In this document: positions 6,508 through 14,072 of the stretch, one piece after another
Layout: each line of letters begins with the position of its first letter
How positions within the stretch are numbered: the stretch's first letter is position 1
DNA from: a bacterium
GTDB taxonomy: Bacteria > Armatimonadota > HRBIN16
Reading direction: 5' to 3'
Assembly: GCA_025057335.1 (NCBI GenBank)
Contig: JANWXG010000031.1
Span: forward strand, 1 to 16,875
DNA length: 16,875 nt
Notes under the pieces: generated by a model
Seen by the model: the letters and a program-made list of their open reading frames with translations, nothing else
What the model was told of the DNA's origin: nothing
The model's database searches: none
Made by a program: the position numbers and the translations under genes

Positions 6508-8565
6508 CTACTGCCAGACTGCCTTGGTCATCTCGAAGGGCGCGGCTCCAGGCACTCCCTTATTGCGGTCCCACAGCTGCCATATCGTGTCGCCCCATGC
6601 CTTCAGCCGACTGAAGAAGGGGTCTCTCTGCACGATGTAAGCGCTGGCAGGGAGAGTGAGCCTGCCCGTGCCCTTAATCTCGTCGCGCAGGAACTCGATG
6701 TACTCGCGGCTGGTGACCTGATAATAGAGGGTCACCTCGATGCGCGTAGCGCCCGTCGGCACAGTGAGGGTCACCTCATCGTAGCCGCCCGCGTACTCCG
6801 CATCGGTGAAGTATCCCAGAGCCGGGTTGCCGCCCCACACAGGCTCACACTGGCGCTTGACCGCTTCGGTCACGTTGAAGCCCTTTGGTGGGATGCGGTT
6901 GTCCTTGTAGCGTCCCGTCGCCAGCGCGAAGTGGAAGGTCTTGGCTTCGCCCGTGAGGCTGCTCGTGGGGTGCATCTCATACACCAGCTCCTCCACATAG
7001 CGCTCGTGAGACGCCAGCCGCGGGCTGCTGGGCGAATAGTCGAGCGGCAAGCCCTTCAGCGTGCCGACGGTGTAATCGTACGGGTTGACCTCTAGCACGA
7101 GTGTGTTCCCGCTGTACACCTTGATGTTGACGAACATGCGCCTCCCTTCGGGGAAGCCCGAAATCAGCTTGTGCCCTGTCTGATTCTGGATGCGGAAGGA
7201 CAGCGCCCCCGTGCTGGGATTGTAGGACAGATTGGTAATGGATGCTGCTGCCCTCAGCATCCCCTTTGCGCGCTCCACTGCGGCGAGTAGCGCATTCGGG
7301 TTCAGCCCCAGTCCCTGGGTCAGGTCGAGCGTGAGCACTGACGCCCCCTGTCCCAGCAACCGCGCGTTCGTGGCGTCGTAGTTGGGCGAGCCTCTCACTG
7401 CGCTGGCAAGCAGCCACGTCACCCAGATGTTGCCGCCCGTCATGTCATGCAGAGGCACACCGCTCTTGGGGTGCTCCGCGCTGGGGCGATACACGGCGTT
7501 GGACTTGTCGCCGCCCTTGCCAATCACGTCACGCAGATGGCAGTCCTGACAGCTGGCGATGGCGTTGCCCGGACGCGAAGTGCGGAACACCGTGGGCGCG
7601 AACGGTCCGACTCCTGGGGCGCCGCCCTGCTGGCCGTAGGCAGATGCCATGAACTCGGAGAAGGTGCGCTCCACATGGTAGTAGGCAAAAGCGGAGTTCG
7701 CCTCGGTAGGTAGCACCACGTTCTGCCCCGGACGCACGTTCGCGTAGGCGAGGTTCGCCAGTACAGGGTTCGACACGTCATGGCAGGTGGAGCAGAAGTA
7801 CTTGCTCTTGTGGTAACGGCTGTAGAACATCTTGTGGCGAGCAGTGGCGTCTGCAAACGGACCGCGCTTCTCTGTGCCGATGCTGAGGAAGTACTGACCT
7901 GCGCCGTTCTCGGTGTAGAGCGCGCTGAACGGCTCATTGTTCAGGTAGAACAGCGCGCCACTGAACAGCTTCACCACTTGCGAGCGCAGGCTGTCCTCGC
8001 GGTAGGTCGCCGCCGCTGCGTTGGCGGACAGACTGCTTGCCTCATCCCAGTAGCCTGCCCAGTCGCTGCCTTCCCGCGTGCCCGTGTATGTGCCCTTGTA
8101 GAAGGGGTCGTACATGCGGTGGCACACGTCGCACGACACGCCGTCGAAGTCCGCTCCCGTCATCAGCGAGCCGTTGGTGGGGTCCGAGCGCCCTTCCGTC
8201 CAGCCCTGCGGTAGATGGCATCGCAGGCAGATGTCGGTGGCGTTGGGACGCCCAATCGCCCAGATGGAGTCCTGCGCGGCGACGGTCAAGCACGCCCAGA
8301 ACAGCGGGTCGCGCGCCGACTGCGCCATCATGGAGCCTTGCCAGTTGAACCCTGGCTCTACTGTGGGGTCGTAACCTGCATGACAGTTCATACATCGGGT
8401 GGGCGCTTCGAGACGCACCCCGTCGGCGGGCTGGGTGCCTGGCATTCGTACCAGAGGGTCATCCTTCACCGGGAGAGGAGTCCAGCTACTGCTTTGAGCG
8501 AACGCCAGCACCACTGCCAGCAACAGCGGGAGACCGAAGAAAAACACCCAATTCAGAGATCGCAT
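6508..8565 (-). CDS. secreted five-haem c-type cytochrome, function unknown
   Basis: A protein of about 685 residues that starts with a Sec signal peptide (hydrophobic run to ~AFA-Q at residues 24-25) and has no other membrane segment. Five CXXCH haem-attachment sites are visible near residues 59 (CMNCH), 114 (CLRCH), 146 (CDVCH), 259 (CSTCH) and 340 (CQDCH). The haem-free C-terminal half carries QTGHKLISGFPEGRRMF near 463-479, a motif seen in many large multihaem cytochromes, and then beta-rich sequence. It should act in the periplasm or outside the cell in electron transfer. AGGAGG (8575-8580) lies 9 bases before ATG 8565 and 6 before an in-frame GTG at 8568, so either start is possible. 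No cytochrome maturation or partner redox genes adjoin it, so donor and acceptor are unknown. Confidence 0.9.
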   Translation of the reverse strand: MRSLNWVFFFGLPLLLAVVLAFAQSSSWTPLPVKDDPLVRMPGTQPADGVRLEAPTRCMNCHAGYDPTVEPGFNWQGSMMAQSARDPLFWACLTVAAQDSIWAIGRPNATDICLRCHLPQGWTEGRSDPTNGSLMTGADFDGVSCDVCHRMYDPFYKGTYTGTREGSDWAGYWDEASSLSANAAAATYREDSLRSQVVKLFSGALFYLNNEPFSALYTENGAGQYFLSIGTEKRGPFADATARHKMFYSRYHKSKYFCSTCHDVSNPVLANLAYANVRPGQNVVLPTEANSAFAYYHVERTFSEFMASAYGQQGGAPGVGPFAPTVFRTSRPGNAIASCQDCHLRDVIGKGGDKSNAVYRPSAEHPKSGVPLHDMTGGNIWVTWLLASAVRGSPNYDATNARLLGQGASVLTLDLTQGLGLNPNALLAAVERAKGMLRAAASITNLSYNPSTGALSFRIQNQTGHKLISGFPEGRRMFVNIKVYSGNTLVLEVNPYDYTVGTLKGLPLDYSPSSPRLASHERYVEELVYEMHPTSSLTGEAKTFHFALATGRYKDNRIPPKGFNVTEAVKRQCEPVWGGNPALGYFTDAEYAGGYDEVTLTVPTGATRIEVTLYYQVTSREYIEFLRDEIKGTGRLTLPASAYIVQRDPFFSRLKAWGDTIWQLWDRNKGVPGAAPFEMTKAVWQ

Positions 8566-8641
8566 CACCGTTCGCCTCCTTCCATGTTCACTGTAGGCAA
8601 TGTAATTTACTTGCTGAACCTAGTAGACTGTGCTACTTTAT

Positions 8642-8670
8642 ATTTTATCATTACCTCAATAAAAAATCAA
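8642..8670 (-). promoter_or_regulatory. promoter for the multihaem cytochrome gene
   Basis: On the minus strand, TTGATT (8670-8665) and TAAAAT (8647-8642) are separated by exactly 17 bases. The -10 box matches 5 of 6 consensus positions. The predicted leader is about 65-70 bases. Confidence 0.65.
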
Positions 8671-8690
8671 TAGGGGTACCAGCAATGTGT

Positions 8691-8709
8691 TCAACAAAAA
8701 ATTTGTTGA
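8691..8709. promoter_or_regulatory. perfect inverted repeat, candidate operator
   Basis: TCAACAAA (8691-8698) and TTTGTTGA (8702-8709) are perfect 8-base arms around AAA. A further CAACA half-site lies at 8720-8724. The repeat is about 20 bases upstream of the cytochrome -35 box and about 90 upstream of the sialidase promoter, a sensible position for a regulator of one or both. The binding protein is unknown. Confidence 0.5.
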
Positions 8710-8798
8710 CATCTGCGTGCAACAGCAAAAAGTGCAGTCACTCTTTTTGTCATATCATGCGTTGTACTCTGTCTTGACCTTTGACCAGCTTGCGCGTG

Positions 8799-8827
8799 TG
8801 GACACAGCGAATCGAACGTGATACACT
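8799..8827 (+). promoter_or_regulatory. promoter for the sialidase-TTT operon
   Basis: TGGACA (8799-8804, 5 of 6 of the -35 consensus) and TACACT (8822-8827, 4 of 6 of the -10) are separated by 17 bases. The predicted leader is about 75 bases. Confidence 0.5.
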
Positions 8828-8909
8828 CTATCAGGGAACCGTCGGACACAACCTCTGCGGCACGTCCTGCTCTGGATATCTCATCCATCCTGTGAGGAGG
8901 AAATCGCAC

Positions 8910-10112
8910 ATGCGGGCGGGAGGGATTCTTACCATGTTGTTGCTGTGTATTGTCTCATCCGCTGGGGCGCAGCAGCCGTTTTACGAGACGCAGCTTCTCT
9001 TCCCACCGGAGCGCTGGCACAATCACGGCTCGTGTATTGTGGAGCTGCCCAACGGCGACCTGCTGGTGTGCTGGTACAACGGCTCAGGCGAGCGCACTGC
9101 GGACGACGTCAAGATCGAAGGGATGCGCAAGCGTCGCGGGGCGCGGGCGTGGAGCAAGCGGTTCCTGATGGCGGACACGCCCGGCTTTCCTGATTGCAAC
9201 CCCTGTATGTTCGTAGACCCGCAGGGCAGGCTGTGGCTCCTCTGGATTGCGGTCATTGCCAACGAGTGGCACACCTCTCTGCTGCGCTACCAGCGCGCGG
9301 ATGACCCACGCGGCAGGGCAGCCCCCCGCTGGACGTATAGCGACATCATCCTGCTCAAGCCAGGCGACGAGTTCGTACAGGCGGTGAGCAGGCAGTGCGA
9401 CGAGGACGAGGGGCGCATCGACCAGCTGATTCCGCCAGAACGTCGCGCGGAGATGCTCGCGTACCTCGCCGAACGGCGCAAAAACGCCGCCGACAAATAC
9501 TTCCGACGGATGGGCTGGATGACGCGCGCACACCCCTTCGTGCTGGAGGGTAAGCGCCTCATCATCCCCCTCTATTCGGACGGCTTCGACTTCTCGCTGA
9601 TGGCGCTCAGTGATGACGGCGGCAAGACGTGGCAGACCAGCCTGCCCCTGGTGAGCCTCGGCGGTGTACAGCCCAGCCTCGTGCAAAGGCGCGACGGCAC
9701 GCTGGTCGCCTACATGCGCGACAACGGTCCGCCCCCTAAACGGGTGATGCGCAGCGAGTCGCGCGACGGCGGCATGACCTGGTCGCCCGTCGTGGACGAT
9801 GACCTGCCCAACCCCGGTTCGGCGCTGGAAGTGATTCGCCTGCGGAGCGGACGGTGGGCGATGGTGTGTAATGACACCGAACAGGGGCGGCATCGCCTCG
9901 CGGTGCTCCTTTCTGACGACGAGGGCAAGAGCTGGCGGTGGAAGCGGTATCTGGAAAACGACCCGCCGGGCACAGGTTCCTACTCCTACCCCTCCATCAT
10001 CCAGGCGAGGGACGGCAGCCTGCATGTCACCTACTCGTGGAGCCAACCGGGCAAGGGGTCGGCAATCAAGTATGCCCATTTCAACGAGCAATGGGTGCTG
10101 CAGGGGGAGTAG
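8910..10112 (+). CDS. exported sialidase-like beta-propeller protein (BNR/Asp-box)
   Basis: A 400-residue protein with a Sec signal peptide (MRAGGILTMLLLCIVSSAGA, cleavage near residue 20). The mature part is a six-bladed-propeller type with three canonical Asp boxes spaced about 50 residues apart: SDDGGKTW (~234), SRDGGMTW (~284) and SDDEGKSW (~335). Other family marks are VELPNGDLLVCW, ADTPGFPDCNP and YSYPSIIQARDGSLHVTYSW, typical of BNR_2 'exo-alpha-sialidase family' proteins of environmental bacteria. No FRIP/YRIP motif of true GH33 sialidases is seen, so the substrate is unproven. ATG 8910 is chosen because GAGGAGG (8894-8900) precedes it and the signal peptide begins there. It is followed after 3 bases by the transporter gene, so it is the first gene of the operon and may release the transported acid. 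Confidence 0.87.
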   Translation: MRAGGILTMLLLCIVSSAGAQQPFYETQLLFPPERWHNHGSCIVELPNGDLLVCWYNGSGERTADDVKIEGMRKRRGARAWSKRFLMADTPGFPDCNPCMFVDPQGRLWLLWIAVIANEWHTSLLRYQRADDPRGRAAPRWTYSDIILLKPGDEFVQAVSRQCDEDEGRIDQLIPPERRAEMLAYLAERRKNAADKYFRRMGWMTRAHPFVLEGKRLIIPLYSDGFDFSLMALSDDGGKTWQTSLPLVSLGGVQPSLVQRRDGTLVAYMRDNGPPPKRVMRSESRDGGMTWSPVVDDDLPNPGSALEVIRLRSGRWAMVCNDTEQGRHRLAVLLSDDEGKSWRWKRYLENDPPGTGSYSYPSIIQARDGSLHVTYSWSQPGKGSAIKYAHFNEQWVLQGE

Positions 10113-10115
10113 CAG

Positions 10116-11492
10116 ATGGGAGGCGCTATTGTAGGGCGGCGGATAGGGTTGCTGCTGGCGGGATTGCTGCTGCTGACAGGAGGTCTGGCAGGGTGTCGTC
10201 CGCGTGAGGAGAAGCCCTTCCCGTCGCGCCCTATCACTATCGTCTGCCCTCCTGCTCCAGGCGGCATTTCCGACACGCTCACCCGCGCGCTGGCAGCCGC
10301 TGCCCAGCCCGAGTTCAGCGTGCCCGTTGTGGTGGAGAACAAGCCGGGTGGCGCGAACGCGGTGGGGCTGAACTACGGGGCACACTCCGCTCCAGACGGC
10401 TATACGGTCACGTACGTCGTCGCGGAGCTGGCTATCTTACCCCACCTCGGCTTGAGTCCCATCTCACCAGACGACTTCGACCTGCTGGCGCGCACCAACT
10501 ACAACCCTGCCGCCGTCACCGTGCGAGCGGACTCGCCCTGGCGCAGCCTGCCTCAGCTGCTGGAAGCGGCGCGCGCCCGACCAGAGACCATCCGCGCAGG
10601 CAATTCGGGCACGGGTTCCATCTGGCATCTGGCAGCGGTGGCGCTGCAGGAGGCTGGTGGAGCGCGGTTCAAGCATGTGCCGTTTGGCGGCGCGGCGCCG
10701 GCGGTGCAAGCGTTGCTCGGAGGACATGTAGACCTAGTCTGCGTCAGCCCGACGGAGGTACAGGCACACGTGGAGGCAGGCAAACTGCGGATGCTGGCAG
10801 TGCTCACCACACAACGCGACCCGCTCTTTCCCGACGTGCCCTCGGCTCGTGAGCTGGGCTACACCCTGGACATCGGGGCGTGGGGTGGACTGGCGCTGCC
10901 CAAGGGCGTGCCGGCAGACAGGCGCGAAAGGCTGCTAGCAGGCTTTCGCCGGGCGTTTGGACAGCGCGAGTTCCAGCAGATGATGGCGGAGCGCGGCGTC
11001 AGGCTGGCGTGGTTAGAGGGCGAGCCGTTCCGTCGGTTTGTGCAGACGCAAAGCGAGGCGAACAGGCGGCTTATCGCCCGACTAGGGATGAACCTCACAC
11101 GGGGGGACGTGGGACCCTGGTACTTTCCACGCCTGCTGGCAGGGCTGGTGTTGACGTTGTTGCTGGCGACTGCTGTGGTAGGCGTACTAGGCTGGCGGAG
11201 TAAAGTCCGCACTACAATCAGGGGCGGTGTTGGCAGTGCACGCTACAGCATGCTGGAGGAGGCGGAAGCCCGCACGATGAGCGGAGGGGCATGGAGAATA
11301 GGGGTTCTTTCGCTGCTCCTCATCGCTCTGCTACCGCTGGTCGGTTTCCTCGCCTCCTGTACGCTCTTCCTGTTCACTGCGGCACTGTTCTCTGGGCGCG
11401 TCAGAGTGTGGCAGGCGGCGGTGTATGCGGGAGCGGCTGGCGTGGGCGTGTGGTGGCTTTTTGGAAGCATGCTGGGGGTTTCCCTACCGTGA
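10116..11492 (+). CDS. TTT transporter receptor-membrane fusion: TctC-like lipoprotein fused to TctB-like domain
   Basis: A 458-residue protein with two parts. Residues 1-~325 are a Bug/TctC substrate-binding protein with a lipoprotein signal (lipobox LAGC, Cys27), PSRPITIVCPPAPGG, VVVENKPGGANAVG, SAPDGYTVTY and HVPFGGAAPAVQALLGG. Directly after the normal TctC end comes GPWYFPRLLAGLVLTLLL (from ~333), the TctB signature, then hydrophobic segments at ~338-360, ~395-426 and ~431-452 and the TctB-like end LGVSLP. The first membrane helix of TctB is absent. In the three-part TTT system TctC binds an organic acid outside the membrane, and TctB with TctA form the membrane part. GGGGGAG (10103-10109) gives the ribosome site. 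The stop overlaps the tctA start by 4 bases (GTGA). The reading frame is intact throughout, so this is one gene and not a broken pair. Confidence 0.85.
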   Translation: MGGAIVGRRIGLLLAGLLLLTGGLAGCRPREEKPFPSRPITIVCPPAPGGISDTLTRALAAAAQPEFSVPVVVENKPGGANAVGLNYGAHSAPDGYTVTYVVAELAILPHLGLSPISPDDFDLLARTNYNPAAVTVRADSPWRSLPQLLEAARARPETIRAGNSGTGSIWHLAAVALQEAGGARFKHVPFGGAAPAVQALLGGHVDLVCVSPTEVQAHVEAGKLRMLAVLTTQRDPLFPDVPSARELGYTLDIGAWGGLALPKGVPADRRERLLAGFRRAFGQREFQQMMAERGVRLAWLEGEPFRRFVQTQSEANRRLIARLGMNLTRGDVGPWYFPRLLAGLVLTLLLATAVVGVLGWRSKVRTTIRGGVGSARYSMLEEAEARTMSGGAWRIGVLSLLLIALLPLVGFLASCTLFLFTAALFSGRVRVWQAAVYAGAAGVGVWWLFGSMLGVSLP

Positions 11493-12973
11493 GCGAGGCT
11501 TTTCGCGAGCTGTGGACAGGCAGCACCATGTGGCTGATGCTGGCGGGCGTGGTGGCAGGCATTGTCATCGGCGCCTTGCCGGGGTTAACTGCCACGATGG
11601 GTGTGGCGCTGCTAGTGCCTTTCACCTTCTGGCTGCCGACCTTGCCTGCGCTGATGGTGTTGCTGGGCGTCTACGTGGGTGCGATGTACGGCGGGGCGCT
11701 TCCTGCAGTGCTCATCCGTACTCCTGGCACGCCTGCCGCCGCAGCGACCACTCTGGACGGCTATCCGATGGCACAAGCGGGCAAGGCGGGGCTGGCGATA
11801 GGCATTTCGTGCATCACTGGCGTGGTGGGCGGAGTGTTCAGCACGCTGGTGCTGATGTTCGCCGCGCCGCAGGTAGCGCGGTTTGCGCTACAGTTTGGTC
11901 CCGCTGAATACTTCGCTCTGGCGGTGTTCGGGCTGAGCGTGATTGCCAGCCTATCGGAGCGTTCGCTGCTGAAGGGGGCGCTGATGGGAGCATGCGGAGT
12001 GCTACTGGCGACCATCGGGTTAGACCCCATCACCGCTGTTCCCCGCTTCACGTTTGGGCTGCCTGCCTTGCTGGAAGGGCTGGCGCTGGTTCCTGTGCTG
12101 GTAGGCGTATTTGCGCTAGGCGAGGTGTTTTACCAGAGCAGCCTCCCCGAACCCGATAAGAGTCTGTTTCGCCATCTGGGAAGGGTATTGCCCTCGCGTA
12201 GCGACCTGCGACGCATTACTCTGCCGACCCTGCTTGCCAGCGTCACGGGTACGCTGATTGGCGCACTGCCTGGCGTCGGAGGCGATGTGGCGGCGTTTGT
12301 GGCGTACGACCAGGCGAAGAAGGTCTCGCGCCGCCCCGAGGAGTTCGGCGAGGGCTCGGTGGAGGGGTTGGCGGCGGCGGAGTGCGCCAACAACTCGGTC
12401 ACGGGCGGAGCGATGATCCCCATGCTCACGCTGGGCATCCCGGGCGACGCGGTGACGGCGGTGATTCTGGGGGCACTGCTCATGCACGGGGTACGCCCAG
12501 GTCCCGACCTGTTCGAGAAGCAGACTCCTCTGCTCGCTGCTATCTTCCTCGGGCTGCTTGTAGCGAACTTGCTAGTGCTACCTGTGGGGTTGGCAGGCGC
12601 GAAGCTGTTTGCGCAGACGGTGCGCGCACCGCGTCACTACCTGTTTCCGATAGTAGTGGTGCTGTGTGTAGTGGGCAGCTACGCGCTGAACAACAGTCTG
12701 TTCGACGTGGGCGTGATGTTCCTGTTCGGTGTCATGGGCTGGGCGTTGCGACGCGCCGACTTCCCCGTCGCGCCCCTCGTGCTGGGGCTGATTTTAGGAC
12801 GCATGACCGAGGAGAACTTTCGCCGCGCGCTCATCCTGTCAGGTGGAAGCTGGAGTATCTTTCTGGAACGACCGCTATCCGCGACACTGTTGCTATTGGC
12901 AGCCCTGTCGGTAGCGCTCTCCCTGCGGCAGAGATACCATCGGAGGAAGGTGTCGGCAGGAGGAAGCGCCTAA
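11489..12973 (+). CDS. tctA: TTT transporter large membrane subunit TctA
   Basis: A 494-residue polytopic membrane protein that forms the transport channel of a tripartite tricarboxylate transporter. Family hallmarks are all present: GALPGLTATMGVALLVPF (from ~28), YVGAMYGGALPAVLIRTPG, TTLDGYPMAQAGKAGLAIG, GALPGVGGDVAAFVAYDQAK, PEEFGEGSVEGLAAAECANN, GGAMIPMLTLGIPGDAVTAV and HGVRPGPDLF. The length is normal for TctA (~500). The start is GTG 11489, which overlaps the stop of the TctC-TctB fusion (GTGA), a usual sign of translational coupling. An upstream in-frame ATG at 11291 would only add antisense-like residues from the other gene. The substrate is an organic or sugar acid; the neighbouring sialidase-like gene hints at an acid sugar, but this is inference. 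Confidence 0.96.
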   Translation: MSEAFRELWTGSTMWLMLAGVVAGIVIGALPGLTATMGVALLVPFTFWLPTLPALMVLLGVYVGAMYGGALPAVLIRTPGTPAAAATTLDGYPMAQAGKAGLAIGISCITGVVGGVFSTLVLMFAAPQVARFALQFGPAEYFALAVFGLSVIASLSERSLLKGALMGACGVLLATIGLDPITAVPRFTFGLPALLEGLALVPVLVGVFALGEVFYQSSLPEPDKSLFRHLGRVLPSRSDLRRITLPTLLASVTGTLIGALPGVGGDVAAFVAYDQAKKVSRRPEEFGEGSVEGLAAAECANNSVTGGAMIPMLTLGIPGDAVTAVILGALLMHGVRPGPDLFEKQTPLLAAIFLGLLVANLLVLPVGLAGAKLFAQTVRAPRHYLFPIVVVLCVVGSYALNNSLFDVGVMFLFGVMGWALRRADFPVAPLVLGLILGRMTEENFRRALILSGGSWSIFLERPLSATLLLLAALSVALSLRQRYHRRKVSAGGSA

Positions 12974-13016
12974 ACAATCTCAGAGTAAGCTCGCTTTGAC
13001 GGAGTAGAGAGCTGGA

Positions 13017-13958
13017 ATGAGTGACTTGTGGCTGTGGGTGGGGTTCAGTCTACTAGTGCTCTCCATGCTGGCGTTAGACCTTGGCGTGTTCCATCGCAAG
13101 GCACATGAGGTCTCGTTCCGAGAGGCACTGGTGTGGTCTGTTGTCTGGATTGCGTTGGCGCTCGCATTCAACGTCGGCGTATACTTCTGGAAGGGTTCCT
13201 CATCGGCAGTGGAGTTCTTGGCAGCCTACTTGATAGAGAAGTCGCTCAGCGTGGACAACATCTTTGTGTTTCTGGTGATATTCAACTACTTTCAGGTTCC
13301 CCCCGCTTATCAGCACCGCATACTCTTTTGGGGAATTATCGGCGCACTGGTGTTCCGCGCCCTGTTCATCGTGGCGGGAATCCAGTTGCTGAAGATGTTC
13401 CACTGGATGGTGTATGTCTTCGGAGTGTTCCTCCTGTTCACCGGGATTCGGATGGCAGTGCGACATGGCAAACACCTGCACTTAGAGCACAACCCAGCGC
13501 TACGGCTAGCACGGCGTCTGTTCCGTGTCACCCCCGCTTATGAGGGCGCCCGCTTCTTTGTGCGCAAGGAAGGAGCGCTTTATGCTACTCCGCTGTTTGT
13601 CACTTTGCTGTTTGTGGAGTCCACCGACATCGTCTTTGCCATCGATTCTATCCCAGCGGTGTTAGCGGTATCCCGTGACCTATTCGTGGTGTACACCTCG
13701 AATGTCTTCGCGATACTTGGGCTGCGCGCACTCTACTTTTGCTTAGCAGGCTTCATGCGTCTGTTCGCCTACCTCCACTACGGTTTGGCGGTGGTGTTGG
13801 CGTTCATCGGGATGAAGATGGTGCTCTCCGACGTGTACAAAGTGCCTGTTGGATGGTCGCTAGGGTTCATCGCGTTGGCGTTGACGGTCTCCATCGTGTT
13901 CTCCATTGCGAAGCCTCCTGTTGAGAAGCAACCGACGCTAGAGGCGGGAAAGCAGTAG
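13017..13958 (+). CDS. TerC/Alx-family integral membrane protein (putative metal exporter)
   Basis: A 313-residue protein with about nine hydrophobic segments, of the TerC superfamily (Alx, YceF, MeeF/MeeY types). Members are linked to manganese export and to metalation of secreted proteins; older annotations say tellurium resistance. Conserved membrane acidic residues are in place: Asp21 in ALDLGVFH, Glu74 and Asp80 in YLIEKSLSVDNIFVF, and Glu201, Asp204 and Asp210 in ESTDIVFAIDSIPAV. SNVFAILGLRALYF follows. The linker of about residues 146-186 carries a His-rich HGKHLHLEH stretch. It lies 43 bases after tctA with no visible terminator or promoter, so read-through from the operon is possible. 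Its ribosome site is weak (GGAG at 13001-13004). No manganese riboswitch fits in the short upstream gap. Confidence 0.9.
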   Translation: MSDLWLWVGFSLLVLSMLALDLGVFHRKAHEVSFREALVWSVVWIALALAFNVGVYFWKGSSSAVEFLAAYLIEKSLSVDNIFVFLVIFNYFQVPPAYQHRILFWGIIGALVFRALFIVAGIQLLKMFHWMVYVFGVFLLFTGIRMAVRHGKHLHLEHNPALRLARRLFRVTPAYEGARFFVRKEGALYATPLFVTLLFVESTDIVFAIDSIPAVLAVSRDLFVVYTSNVFAILGLRALYFCLAGFMRLFAYLHYGLAVVLAFIGMKMVLSDVYKVPVGWSLGFIALALTVSIVFSIAKPPVEKQPTLEAGKQ

Positions 13959-14021
13959 AGTGGTCTCGGAAGCGACACGAGATTCTTAGACCTGCCATCG
14001 TGCGGCGGAGGAGCACCACTC
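13958..14021 (+). other. possible folded element between terC-like gene and pcrA
   Basis: GAGTGGT (13958-13964) can pair with ACCACTC (14015-14021). Inside, TCTCG (13964-13968) pairs with CGAGA (13978-13982), or alternatively GGTCT (13962-13966) pairs with AGACC (13988-13992). It may act as a transcript end, though no T-tract follows. Chance pairing is possible. Confidence 0.3.
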
Positions 14022-14032
14022 GCATACAGAGG

Positions 14033-14062
14033 TTGATTCAGTGAGGGGTTTCTCGCTACAAT
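14033..14062 (+). promoter_or_regulatory. promoter for pcrA, placed for a leaderless transcript
   Basis: TTGATT (14033-14038) and TACAAT (14057-14062, 5 of 6) are separated by 18 bases. The predicted start of RNA is near 14069-14070, only a few bases before ATG 14073, and no ribosome binding site is seen. This suggests a leaderless or nearly leaderless message. Confidence 0.55.
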
Positions 14063-14072
14063 ACGATATGCA

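Larger units (their letters stand above)
8566..8909. other. AT-rich divergent control region
   Basis: There is no gene between the cytochrome and the sialidase-like gene. The region holds a minus-strand promoter (8642-8670), a perfect inverted repeat (8691-8709), and a plus-strand promoter (8799-8827). A tandem TTGACC also occurs at 8774-8779 and 8781-8786. The stretch from about 8625 to 8760 is clearly richer in A+T than its surroundings. Confidence 0.7.

Noticed and set aside
8781..8909. 43-residue N-terminal extension of the sialidase-like protein
   Set aside because: It would bury the signal peptide inside the protein; ATG 8910 has a strong ribosome site and opens the signal peptide.
9084..10385. 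433-codon open frame on the minus strand
   Set aside because: It is antisense to the sialidase-like gene, has no family motif, and is a typical GC-rich shadow frame.
11291..11488. 66-residue N-terminal extension of TctA
   Set aside because: It overlaps the TctB-like domain in another frame and has no TctA similarity; GTG 11489 gives the usual 4-base coupling overlap.
10116..11492. TctC-TctB fusion as a lost stop codon or sequencing error
   Set aside because: The frame is continuous, and the first TctB helix and its start are absent, so a simple stop loss or frameshift between two complete genes does not explain it.
12974..13016. Manganese (yybP-ykoY) riboswitch upstream of the TerC-family gene
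   Set aside because: Such riboswitches often precede this family, but the gap is only 43 bases and shows no fitting motif.
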